Assembly: GCA_963205275.1 (NCBI GenBank)
Contig: CAUJIH010000021.1
Span: 1 to 33,639, forward strand
Origin: Verrucomicrobiota bacterium
GTDB taxonomy: Bacteria; Verrucomicrobiota; Verrucomicrobiia; Verrucomicrobiales; DEV007
Length of the DNA stretch: 33,639 nucleotides
Reading direction: 5' to 3'
Positions 24,719 through 32,297 of the stretch are shown here, one piece after another. The position numbers and the translations under genes are program-made. A model generated the notes under the pieces. That model was not told the origin of the DNA and did not search any database. It worked only from the letters and a program-made list of their open reading frames with translations. Each line of letters opens with the position of its first letter. Within the stretch, counting starts at the first letter, position 1.

Positions 24719-24855
24719 TCCCTCACGATTATCTTTATTCACATTCATAAATCAGAACACACGCCTCATGATGCACCTCACCCCGCTCCATTCCACCCTG
24801 CGTCTCCTTATTAAAGAGGACAGCATCTGTTGGCTGTAAAATCTCCTATCGGAAC
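24719..24855. other. junction between set B and set A
   Basis: Only 137 bp, with no recognised gene. A 23-codon frame (ATGATGCACC at about 24769 to TAA at 24840) has no family resemblance. The following csx17 start shares 79 bp with the fragment at 16973, so the left and right edges of the set B insertion are bracketed by csx17 5' ends. Confidence 0.5.
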
Positions 24856-27036
24856 ATGACCATCATGCCCCACCAAATCGCTCTTCCAGGCTGCTCCCCG
24901 ACTCCTCTCGCTTCGTATCTCAAGGCGCTCGGTGTGTTCCGTCTTGTCTCCGAGCAGGCCGATCCTTCCGTGCGTGGTTACTGGAAAAACGAGGGCTTCG
25001 TGCTTTCGACGAAACTCACCAAGGAGGAGCTTACCGAGTTCTTCTTGGCGAAATACTCCCCCACGCCGCTCATTGATCCGTGGAATGGGGGTTCCGGCTT
25101 CCTCAAGGAAGACAAAACCGCCGGTTTTCTCAAAGTTTTTGAAAGCTCCCCGTCGCCGCGCCTCGCCCGCTATCAGGCTGGTGCGGCAGCCGCCCGTGCC
25201 CTTTGCGATGATCTGAATACCGCCAAGCAGGCTGAAGTGGCTATCAAGAACGAGCCAAAATCCCTGCCTGCCGCCGAACGGGATGCCATGCGCAAAGACC
25301 CTGTCTACAAGGCAAGACTTGCCGAGGTTCAGCGCAGGTTCAAGAGGCTGAAAGAAGCATTCATCCCGGAATGCCGCTTGAAATGGCGGGGGCCACACCT
25401 CGAATGGCTGGAAGCCGCCGTCATATTGGGCAGTGATCTGGCACCGAAATATCCTTCGCTTTTGGGCTCCGGTGGCAATGACGGCAACCTTGATTTCACG
25501 GACAATTTCCGCCAGCGCTTCCTGGATTTGTTTGATATTTCTCAGCCGGAGGCTCTACCCTTGGCCAATACCGCAGGATTGCTCGATCACGCGCTGTTTG
25601 GCTCTCCGGTGACCGGCACGGGCGATTACAGCATCGGGCAATATATGCCGGGTTCTGCGGGAGGAGCGAACAGCTCGAACGGCCTTGATGGAAAGGCCAA
25701 CGTGAACCCGTGGGATTTCATTCTCTTCATGGAGGGCACCGTGCTCTTTGCGGCGGCGGCATCGCGCAGGCTTGGTGCGACCGGAGTTTCCGCTGCATCC
25801 GCACCTTTTGCGATTCGTGCGGGTGCCGTTGGCAACCCATCTGTATCTGCAAAAGAAAAATCTGCACGCGGCGAGCAGTGGTTTCCGATCTGGGATCGTC
25901 CGGCAACCCTGCGCGAGATTCGTGCCCTGTTCTCCGAGGGACGTGCCCAGCTTGGGCGCATGAGCGTCCGTGAACCTGTGGATATGGCCCGCGCCATCGC
26001 ACGCCTCGGAGTCGCCCGTGGCATCAGCGCATTCGAGCGCTATGGCTACATCGAGCGTAATGGACAGTCCAACTTTGCTGTTCCCCTGGGACGCTGGAAA
26101 GTCGTTTCTCAACCAAACCAAAGCCTGCTCTCCGATGTGGAGACACTGCTGCGGCGCTTGTCGCGGGAAGCCGCCGGTGAGCGTGCCACCGCCAGTTTGT
26201 CCGCGACTGTTCGCAGACTCAATGACGCGGTGCTAGCTGTCGCTGCCGATGGGGCATCGCCCGCCCGCTGGCAGGACGTTCTGATTGCTCTCTCCGGCGT
26301 GGATGCCCTCGCCGCCTCTCTGCCTCCCGTAAAAAATAAATTCGGCATAGTTCCCAGGCTACGGGGCGGATGGCTTGCCGCTGCTGATGATGGCACCGCA
26401 GAGTTCCGCCTCGCGGCGGCATTCGCCTCCCAGGAGGGCGTGCGGCGATACTTCTTGCCGCTGAACAAGTTTGGCAACCAACTCGACGAAACAGGTGCGG
26501 TGAACGTGGTTTGCTTCGGACGTGACTTTATCGCCGACGCCATCGCCTTCTTTGATCGCCGCCTTGTCGAGTCCTCAAAGGATGCCTCCCGCTCCATCCC
26601 GCAATTTGCCGGTGTCTTTGCGGACTTGGGCGACATCGGTGCCTTTCTCCAGGGCGATCTGGACACAGGGCGAATCCTTTCGCTCTCCCGCGCATTGATG
26701 GCTCTGGACTTCAAAGACGCAGGTCGTTTGGCCGCACCGAGAAGAACAGAGCCACCAGAGGACGCCTTTGCCCTCTTCCGCTTCTGTCTCGCTCCACGGC
26801 ACTGGAACGCGGACATCCCCGTGCGTGCCGATATTTTCCGTCGACTAAGCGCCCGTGATCTCGTGTCAGCCTCACGGCTCGCCGCCTCTCACCTTCGGGC
26901 GCACGGCCACGTTCCCCCTCTCCATCTCGTTGTGGGGGATGCTCGCATCCTTGCAGCTTCCCTTGCCTTTCCACTCTCTAGTAAATCCCGAGATATCCTG
27001 TCTCACTCACTGATTACCACCTCCGACAACAACTAA
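24856..27036 (+). CDS. csx17: Csx17 (Cas8, large subunit of type I-G), set A
   Basis: A 726-aa protein of the Csx17 family, the large Cascade subunit thought to recognise the PAM. The start is the family hallmark, HQIALPGCSPTPLASYLKAL then GVFRLVSEQADP (about residues 5-40). FVLSTKLTKEELTEFFLAKY, TPLIDPWNGGSGFL, and NPWDFILFMEGTVLFAAAASRRLG (about 278-301) follow the expected order. ATG 24856 is used; ATG at 24865 (MPHQIALPGC) is an equally good start. It lies 137 bp after set B csb2 and 19 bp before csb1 of set A. Two head fragments of related genes lie upstream at 12596 and 16973. Confidence 0.92.
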   Translation: MTIMPHQIALPGCSPTPLASYLKALGVFRLVSEQADPSVRGYWKNEGFVLSTKLTKEELTEFFLAKYSPTPLIDPWNGGSGFLKEDKTAGFLKVFESSPSPRLARYQAGAAAARALCDDLNTAKQAEVAIKNEPKSLPAAERDAMRKDPVYKARLAEVQRRFKRLKEAFIPECRLKWRGPHLEWLEAAVILGSDLAPKYPSLLGSGGNDGNLDFTDNFRQRFLDLFDISQPEALPLANTAGLLDHALFGSPVTGTGDYSIGQYMPGSAGGANSSNGLDGKANVNPWDFILFMEGTVLFAAAASRRLGATGVSAASAPFAIRAGAVGNPSVSAKEKSARGEQWFPIWDRPATLREIRALFSEGRAQLGRMSVREPVDMARAIARLGVARGISAFERYGYIERNGQSNFAVPLGRWKVVSQPNQSLLSDVETLLRRLSREAAGERATASLSATVRRLNDAVLAVAADGASPARWQDVLIALSGVDALAASLPPVKNKFGIVPRLRGGWLAAADDGTAEFRLAAAFASQEGVRRYFLPLNKFGNQLDETGAVNVVCFGRDFIADAIAFFDRRLVESSKDASRSIPQFAGVFADLGDIGAFLQGDLDTGRILSLSRALMALDFKDAGRLAAPRRTEPPEDAFALFRFCLAPRHWNADIPVRADIFRRLSARDLVSASRLAASHLRAHGHVPPLHLVVGDARILAASLAFPLSSKSRDILSHSLITTSDNN

Positions 27037-27055
27037 CCCACCAATAGAACCAACC

Positions 27056-28060
27056 ATGAGCATCCAACTCGACACCATCAAAGACGCACACCGCATTCTG
27101 TTCAACATTCCCCTGCGCCCCGTGCAGGGAGAGCGTTTCCAGCCCACCGGGTTTCCCTCGCTTGGGGCCGCCACCTATCAGACACGCAATGGCCGTTCCC
27201 TGCTTGTAGAATCCGCACAGTCCATGGCCAACAGGCTGGAAAACGTGATTTGGGATGCTGCCGCACAGAAACCAGTCGCCGCTGCAGAAGGCATTTCCTA
27301 CATTCGCGTGGAACGGAAAGGTGGCTTCCTGACTTCATCCATCCTCGAATCTCACCGGATCAACTCGCCTTACTTGCTCGAAAGCAAAAAGGACAAATCC
27401 TTTTTCAACGAGCTGAAAGGTGCTCTGGGCGGACTAGCCGAGGGCCCCATCAATCGCCGACTTCTGGCGGAAACCCTCTTCGCCTATGACGTGAATGCCC
27501 TCATTCACGGCGTCTTTCTTGCCAAGAAAGAACTCGCTGGAGGCCGCCTGCGCATCGCCCGCGCCCTCTCGGCTTTCATTGAGGCCGATGGCATTGAAGT
27601 GGCCGCTTCCGGTGGGGTGAAAAACGATCATGTGAACCCTTCTGGTGACACCAAAGCAGGGTTCGGCAACGTGCCCTTTTCCCGTGATGAATACACGGCG
27701 CAAAACATCACGCTCTACGTCAATCTCGATCTTGACCAAATTCGAGGGTATGGCCTCGGCGATAGCGCCACGGATCTGCTGACCATTCTGGCGCTCTACA
27801 AGGTCCGCGCCTTGTTGTCCGGTGCTCTACGACTTCGGACAGCCTGCGATCTGGAAGCGGACATTTCTGAAATTACCGCTACCCGCCCGCAAGGCTTCCG
27901 CCTTCCTTCCCTGAGTGAACTGGAGGCCGAGTTGAAGTCTGCCATTGTGGCCAACCAACCCGCCCTCAAGCAAACGACCGTCCAATACGAGGACGAACTC
28001 ACCAAGGGAAAGAATAGTGACGAGGGAGGCGAGTCCCAAGAACCCACTGAGGAACAATAA
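27056..28060 (+). CDS. csb1: Csb1 (Cas7, type I-G), set A
   Basis: A 334-aa Csb1 without the charged tail of the set B protein, so of normal family length. Typical segments are FQPTGFPSLGAATYQ, LLVESAQSMANRLENVIWD (about residues 45-63), ISYIRVERKGGFLTSSILESHRINSPYLL, LFAYDVNALIHGVFLAKKELAGGRLRIARALSAFIEADGI (about 142-181) and a GFGNVPFSRDEYTA loop. It forms the crRNA-binding backbone of Cascade. The QSMANRLE segment corresponds to QSQANRMEP in set B Csb1. The gene is 19 bp after csx17 and 14 bp before csb2, forming a tight operon. Confidence 0.92.
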   Translation: MSIQLDTIKDAHRILFNIPLRPVQGERFQPTGFPSLGAATYQTRNGRSLLVESAQSMANRLENVIWDAAAQKPVAAAEGISYIRVERKGGFLTSSILESHRINSPYLLESKKDKSFFNELKGALGGLAEGPINRRLLAETLFAYDVNALIHGVFLAKKELAGGRLRIARALSAFIEADGIEVAASGGVKNDHVNPSGDTKAGFGNVPFSRDEYTAQNITLYVNLDLDQIRGYGLGDSATDLLTILALYKVRALLSGALRLRTACDLEADISEITATRPQGFRLPSLSELEAELKSAIVANQPALKQTTVQYEDELTKGKNSDEGGESQEPTEEQ

Positions 28061-28074
28061 TTGGAGTCATCGAC

Positions 28075-29598
28075 ATGCCCACACTTTCCATCCGATTCAT
28101 CGGCGGGCACTACCACGCAACGCCCTGGGATAAAGCCCAGAACGAAGGCGCAGTGGAATGGCCTCCATCGCCGTGGCGTCTGTTGCGTGCCCTCATTGCC
28201 ACCGGTTACGCCAAACTTCCCGAGTGGCAGGAGGGCACGCCTCCGCCCTTGGCACGATCCCTCATCGCACGCCTCGCCGCTGTCCTGCCTTCCTACAGGC
28301 TCCCGCCTGCCACGGGAGCGCACACGCGGCACTACATGCCCACGAAGAATTCCACGACACTTGTGCTTGATGCGCGTGCCGTAGTGGGCACGGAACATGA
28401 GCCACTACTCGTTCATTGGCCGGTCGAACTGCCACCGGAGGAACAAGAGTTGTTTGATTCTCTAGTTGAGCGCATTTCCTACATCGGTCGTGCCGAATCG
28501 TGGACGGAATGTGAGAGTGTATCCTCGCCCACTAGTCTCTCTATCGCAGAAGGCTGGACAGTTCCACATGATGATGGCACGCCTTTGCCTCCCCATTGTG
28601 ACCAACTTCCACTCATCGCGCCTGTCGCCTCTGATGCTTACTCGGCATGGGTTCTGTCGCTGCCGAAGCCACGCACCAAAAAGGACAAGAATGCCGCCCC
28701 AGCTGCTTCGTTATTCGAAGCCCTGCAAGTGGAAACCTCTTGGTTACAGAAAAATGGATGGTCCGCGCCGCCGGGTTCGCATCTTGTCGTCTATGACCGC
28801 CCCGCAGCCAGTGCCATTTCCATCGCGCCAACTCCAAAGCTAAATCGGCCCTCTCGGGTGCGCGTCCCCTTCGTGTTACTCGCCCTCTCTTCCACTGCTC
28901 GCAGTCGCACCCCCATGCCCTTGCGCATACGCACCTTGCCGCAAGCCGAACTGCTTCACCGGGCCATCGCATCAAAAGTTGGCAAACTGGAACCTCACTC
29001 GGAAGCCGTTTCTGAGCTGCTCGGCTTGGATGGCGAACAAAAGCCCACCAAGGGGCATCGTCATGCGCATATCCTGCCTCTCACTTTGTTGGCAGAGGAC
29101 AAGCACCTCGATCACCTCCTGATCTGGGCCCCTGGCGGGCTTTCTGATGCTTCGCAACAGGTTTTGCGCTCGTTGCGAAAAACCTACATGAAGGGCGGGG
29201 TCGGCGAAGTAGAGCTTCGCTTCGCGGGGAGTGGATCGCTTACGGAGTTCCAAAAAATTCCTGCGTTAAATCTCGTCCTCGGTGAAGCCAAAGTTTGGCA
29301 AACATACACGCCTTTTGTCCCTGTTCGGCACCCTAAGAAAAAAGGACGCAATACCATCGAGGGCCAAATCAGAGAGGAATTGGCAAATCGAGATTTTCCT
29401 TTACCGATCTCCATCGAAATTCTTCGTGAGAAAAGTATTGCTATGCGTCATTTCGTGAAAACCCGACGTGAGGGAATGCAGCCTCCAGTGAATGTTGGTT
29501 ATGCCGTTCGGATAACTTTTTGCGCCTCCATTGTCGGACCAGTTGCGATCGGCTACTCCTCCCACTTCGGGATGGGTTTATTCGTCCATGAGGGGTAA
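28075..29598 (+). CDS. csb2: Csb2 (Cas5-Cas6 fusion, type I-G), set A
   Basis: A 507-aa protein, the set A counterpart of 23171-24718. It begins LSIRFIGGHYHATPWDKAQNEGAVEWPPSPWRLLRALIAT (about residues 4-43), with the Cas5-like WPPSP motif at about 25-29, followed by RISYIGRAESWTECE (about 133-147). The end, IVGPVAIGYSSHFGMGLFVHEG, contains the glycine-rich RAMP loop of the Cas6-like half. Like the set B protein it should process the repeat hairpin and cap crRNA. Having two different Csb2 proteins with one array means they either share the repeat or one has lost its own array. Confidence 0.9.
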   Translation: MPTLSIRFIGGHYHATPWDKAQNEGAVEWPPSPWRLLRALIATGYAKLPEWQEGTPPPLARSLIARLAAVLPSYRLPPATGAHTRHYMPTKNSTTLVLDARAVVGTEHEPLLVHWPVELPPEEQELFDSLVERISYIGRAESWTECESVSSPTSLSIAEGWTVPHDDGTPLPPHCDQLPLIAPVASDAYSAWVLSLPKPRTKKDKNAAPAASLFEALQVETSWLQKNGWSAPPGSHLVVYDRPAASAISIAPTPKLNRPSRVRVPFVLLALSSTARSRTPMPLRIRTLPQAELLHRAIASKVGKLEPHSEAVSELLGLDGEQKPTKGHRHAHILPLTLLAEDKHLDHLLIWAPGGLSDASQQVLRSLRKTYMKGGVGEVELRFAGSGSLTEFQKIPALNLVLGEAKVWQTYTPFVPVRHPKKKGRNTIEGQIREELANRDFPLPISIEILREKSIAMRHFVKTRREGMQPPVNVGYAVRITFCASIVGPVAIGYSSHFGMGLFVHEG

Positions 29599-29660
29599 CT
29601 CTTCCCCTTTTCTTTCTTCTACTCAGCTTTAGCCCAAATTGTTCCCATGAAAGCAAGACT

Positions 29661-29966
29661 TTACCCGTACCAAGGGTTGCGATCATCCTCCTTGAGGACT
29701 TCCCAGTCGTCGGTCATAGGCTGAAACAATTCTTCTTCCGAGATTTCTGAGTCCAATGGTGGTAGCCCGCGCCGTTCTTTTTCCTGAGCATACCACTCCT
29801 GAATCTCCTTCATCGTCATGCGCCTTTGCGACGGATGATTCTTCACACAACACAGCTCAAAAACAACGTTTTCTACATCTATCACCCTCAGTTTTTTTCC
29901 CGTCTTTTCCACTTCGTCAAAATACTTTGCAGCGTCCCTTAGGAGTTCTGTTTTGGTGACTTCCAT
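29661..29966 (-). CDS. Phd/YefM-like orphan antitoxin candidate, opposite strand to cas genes
   Basis: A 101-aa acidic protein (KEDDRNPWYG end, ELFQPMTDDWEVL) on the minus strand between csb2 and cas4-cas1. The first half, VTKTELLRDAAKYFDEVEKTGKKLRVID followed by VVFELCCV, resembles the N-terminal DNA-binding region of Phd/YefM antitoxins, which have a short helix, then EVExTGxxLxV, then a strand. No Phe-rich or PIN toxin gene lies beside it; the neighbours on both sides are cas genes reading the other way. It may be an orphan antitoxin, a regulator of the flanking operon, or an addiction leftover. The family is inferred, not certain. Confidence 0.6.
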   Translation of the reverse strand: MEVTKTELLRDAAKYFDEVEKTGKKLRVIDVENVVFELCCVKNHPSQRRMTMKEIQEWYAQEKERRGLPPLDSEISEEELFQPMTDDWEVLKEDDRNPWYG

Positions 29967-30016
29967 CTCTCACATTAATTAGAGAGTCACCCGCAGTCAA
30001 TTCAGCTTTTCTAATC

Positions 30017-31789
30017 ATGAGCAACGCGTCTTCTCCCACGCCCTCCGAGGACTGGATCGAGGTCGCCATGCTCAACCGCTACACCTTTTGCCCTCGACTG
30101 TTTTACCTGATGTATGTCGAAGGGCGCTGGGAGGAAAACGCCTACACGGTCGAAGGCAAGGCCATCCACAGCCGTGTGGATCGCATCGACCAGCTCCTGC
30201 CCGAGCTTGCCTCTGACGAGGCTTCCGCCCCTTCGGAAATCGGTGACGACGATCCGCCTCCGGAAATCGCCCGCTCAGTTTCTCTGGCAGCCGATGATCT
30301 CGGCCTCATGGGAAAACTCGATCTCGTTTCCGCCGATCCCGAGGGCGGCGAGGCGGTTCCAGTCGAGACCAAACGCGGACGTGTGCCCAATGTCCCCCTG
30401 CGTGCCTACGATCCTGAACGCGTCCAACTGATGGCCCAGGGCCTGCTGCTGCGTCGTCACGGCTACCACTGCGATCACGGATTCGTCTATTATGCAGGAA
30501 GCCGCACCCGAGTCCGAGTCGAATTCGATACAGAACTAGAAACCCTCACATTGGCGACACTCGCAGCTGTGAGGGTCGCTCGTTCGATCACCGTGATTCC
30601 ACCACCTCTGGAAGATAGTCCCAAGTGCTGGGGCTGCTCTCTATGCTCCATTTGCCTGCCCGATGAGACTTTGGAACTAAAACAATCCGCCCACCATTCG
30701 GATGAGGATACCGGCCCCGACCCGCGCCGACTCTATCCCGCCCGCGACCGCGCCACCCCCTTCTACGTACAGGAACAAGGTGCCAAAGTGGGCAAATCCG
30801 GCGAGAGACTCGAAGTAAAGAAGCTGGGAGAAAAAATCGGGGAGAGTCGCATCATCGAAACGTCTCAACTGGTTCTGTTCGGAAACATTCAGGTCAGCGC
30901 TCAGGCATTGCATCTACTGATGGAGAAAGGGATTCCGGTCATCCACATGTCCACCGGTGCCTGGTTCCACGGGATCTCTCACGGAACTGGCGTAGAAAAT
31001 GCCTATAATCGTGCCGCACAGTACGCCGCAGCGGCAGACCCGGCATTTCGGATCCGTCTGATCGCTCCCCTACTCTATGCAAAAGGCGTGAATCAGAGAG
31101 CACTCATTCTGCGCAATGGTAGTGGAGAGATCAGAGAACGCTGCACACGTGATTTAGCGGGCCACTTGCAAGGACTCAGCGCTGATATTCAAAAATCACG
31201 TGTACACGACACGATACCAACCGAAGCCGCGATCCAGTATCTGCGGGGATGGGAGGGTCATGCCGCCGCTCTGTATTTCTCTGCATTCTCCTCCATGCTC
31301 AAAACAGGCGAACTGGCGACATTTGACTTTTCTCTGCGCAATCGCCGCCCTCCCAAAGATCCGGTGAATGCCCTGCTTTCCTTTGCCTACGCCCTGCTGA
31401 CCAAGGAATGCCTGGTGGCGTTATGGTCGGAAGGTCTGGATCCTTGGTGGGGATTCTATCATAGTCCCCGACATGGTCGTCCGGCACTGGCCTTGGATTT
31501 TATGGAACCTTTTCGCCCCATCCTAGCCGATAGTGCCGTTCTAACAGCCATCAATACAGGAATGGTGAAGCCACAACATTTTCTCGTCAACCAAAACGGC
31601 TGCGCAATGCAGCCTGCGGGAAGAAAAGCGATCCTGCGCGCATGGGAACAGAGGCTGGACCAACTCACCACCCATCCAGAATTCAACTATCGCTGCTCGT
31701 GGCGTACCATGCTGCGTATCCAAGCCAGATTATTGGTGCGCTTTCTGCGCGGTGACATCTCTCGACTCCCATGGCCCATCGTACGCTGA
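30017..31789 (+). CDS. cas4-cas1: Cas4-Cas1 fusion, CRISPR adaptation
   Basis: A 590-aa fusion typical of type I-G. The Cas4 nuclease part (about residues 15-215) has Cys25 (FCPR), His51, Asp102, the E117-T-K119 motif (VETKRG) and a C-terminal cysteine set C204, C207, C210, C213 for a Fe-S cluster. The Cas1 integrase part (about 225-590) shows Glu413 in RGWEGHAAALYF, His482 in WGFYHSPRHGRP, and acidic residues D494/E497 in LDFMEPFRP, the expected metal ligands. Cas4 selects and trims prespacers with a PAM, and Cas1 inserts them with Cas2. It is the only adaptation module in the window and overlaps cas2 by 19 nt. Confidence 0.95.
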   Translation: MSNASSPTPSEDWIEVAMLNRYTFCPRLFYLMYVEGRWEENAYTVEGKAIHSRVDRIDQLLPELASDEASAPSEIGDDDPPPEIARSVSLAADDLGLMGKLDLVSADPEGGEAVPVETKRGRVPNVPLRAYDPERVQLMAQGLLLRRHGYHCDHGFVYYAGSRTRVRVEFDTELETLTLATLAAVRVARSITVIPPPLEDSPKCWGCSLCSICLPDETLELKQSAHHSDEDTGPDPRRLYPARDRATPFYVQEQGAKVGKSGERLEVKKLGEKIGESRIIETSQLVLFGNIQVSAQALHLLMEKGIPVIHMSTGAWFHGISHGTGVENAYNRAAQYAAAADPAFRIRLIAPLLYAKGVNQRALILRNGSGEIRERCTRDLAGHLQGLSADIQKSRVHDTIPTEAAIQYLRGWEGHAAALYFSAFSSMLKTGELATFDFSLRNRRPPKDPVNALLSFAYALLTKECLVALWSEGLDPWWGFYHSPRHGRPALALDFMEPFRPILADSAVLTAINTGMVKPQHFLVNQNGCAMQPAGRKAILRAWEQRLDQLTTHPEFNYRCSWRTMLRIQARLLVRFLRGDISRLPWPIVR

Positions 31790-32094
31790 GTAACAACCGC
31801 AGAACCTGGCTCTGCACCTATGATGTCGCCTCTGATAAAGCTGGTGACAAACGACGTGCCCGACTGTTTGAGCTGCTGATGGATCACGGGGAGCACGTTC
31901 AATTCTCCGTGTTTCTCTGTGTGCTCACAAAAATGGAACGAATTCACTTGGAGGCCGAAGCGAATGCGATTCTCCATCGGGATCAGGATCAGCTTCTCTT
32001 GATCGATCTGGGGCCGGACAGCACAGAGTGGACGGAAGGACTGCGCTGTGTCGGAAAAATCTGGACACCCAGGATTCGATCACGCATTATCTGA
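31771..32094 (+). CDS. cas2: Cas2, CRISPR adaptation
   Basis: A 107-aa Cas2 that dimerises and bridges two Cas1 dimers during spacer integration. The ferredoxin-like fold begins at RTWLCTYDVASDKAGDKRRARLFELLMDHGEHVQFSVFLC (about residues 11-50), with the usual acidic YDVASD loop and the FSVFLC strand. It ends with KIWTPRIRSRII. ATG 31771 lies 19 nt inside cas4-cas1. The leader and array follow at 32095, and the reading direction is toward the array. Confidence 0.95.
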   Translation: MAHRTLSNNRRTWLCTYDVASDKAGDKRRARLFELLMDHGEHVQFSVFLCVLTKMERIHLEAEANAILHRDQDQLLLIDLGPDSTEWTEGLRCVGKIWTPRIRSRII

Positions 32095-32297
32095 TCGTGT
32101 AATCGATGAAATACAGGCTCGTCCTGTTACGAGTGGTGCTGTGCTCGCAGAACCTCACGAGCCTCTCGCGATCTTTGACATCCAATTAATTAGGATCGTG
32201 ATTTTCTACGAAAGTACGAAAATACGATATTTCTGTAAAGAACCACTCGCAAAATGCGCTTCTATCCTATACGGTGCAAAGGGCTGTGCACGCCACC
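32095..32297 (+). promoter_or_regulatory. CRISPR leader
   Basis: About 200 bp between cas2 and the first repeat. It contains a consensus -35-like TTGACA at 32175-32180 with only a weak -10 (TGATTT at 32199). Three 8-bp tandem units, TACGAAAG-TACGAAAA-TACGATAT, lie at 32207-32230, about 70 bp before the first repeat. The array-proximal part is not very AT-rich. Direction follows from the repeat ending ATTGAAGC on the plus strand. Confidence 0.7.
32207..32230 (+). repeat. three 8-bp tandem repeats in the leader
   Basis: TACGAAAG, TACGAAAA and TACGATAT follow each other without a gap. Such leader repeats can be binding sites for host factors or for Cas1-Cas2. No function is known for this one. 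Confidence 0.6.
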
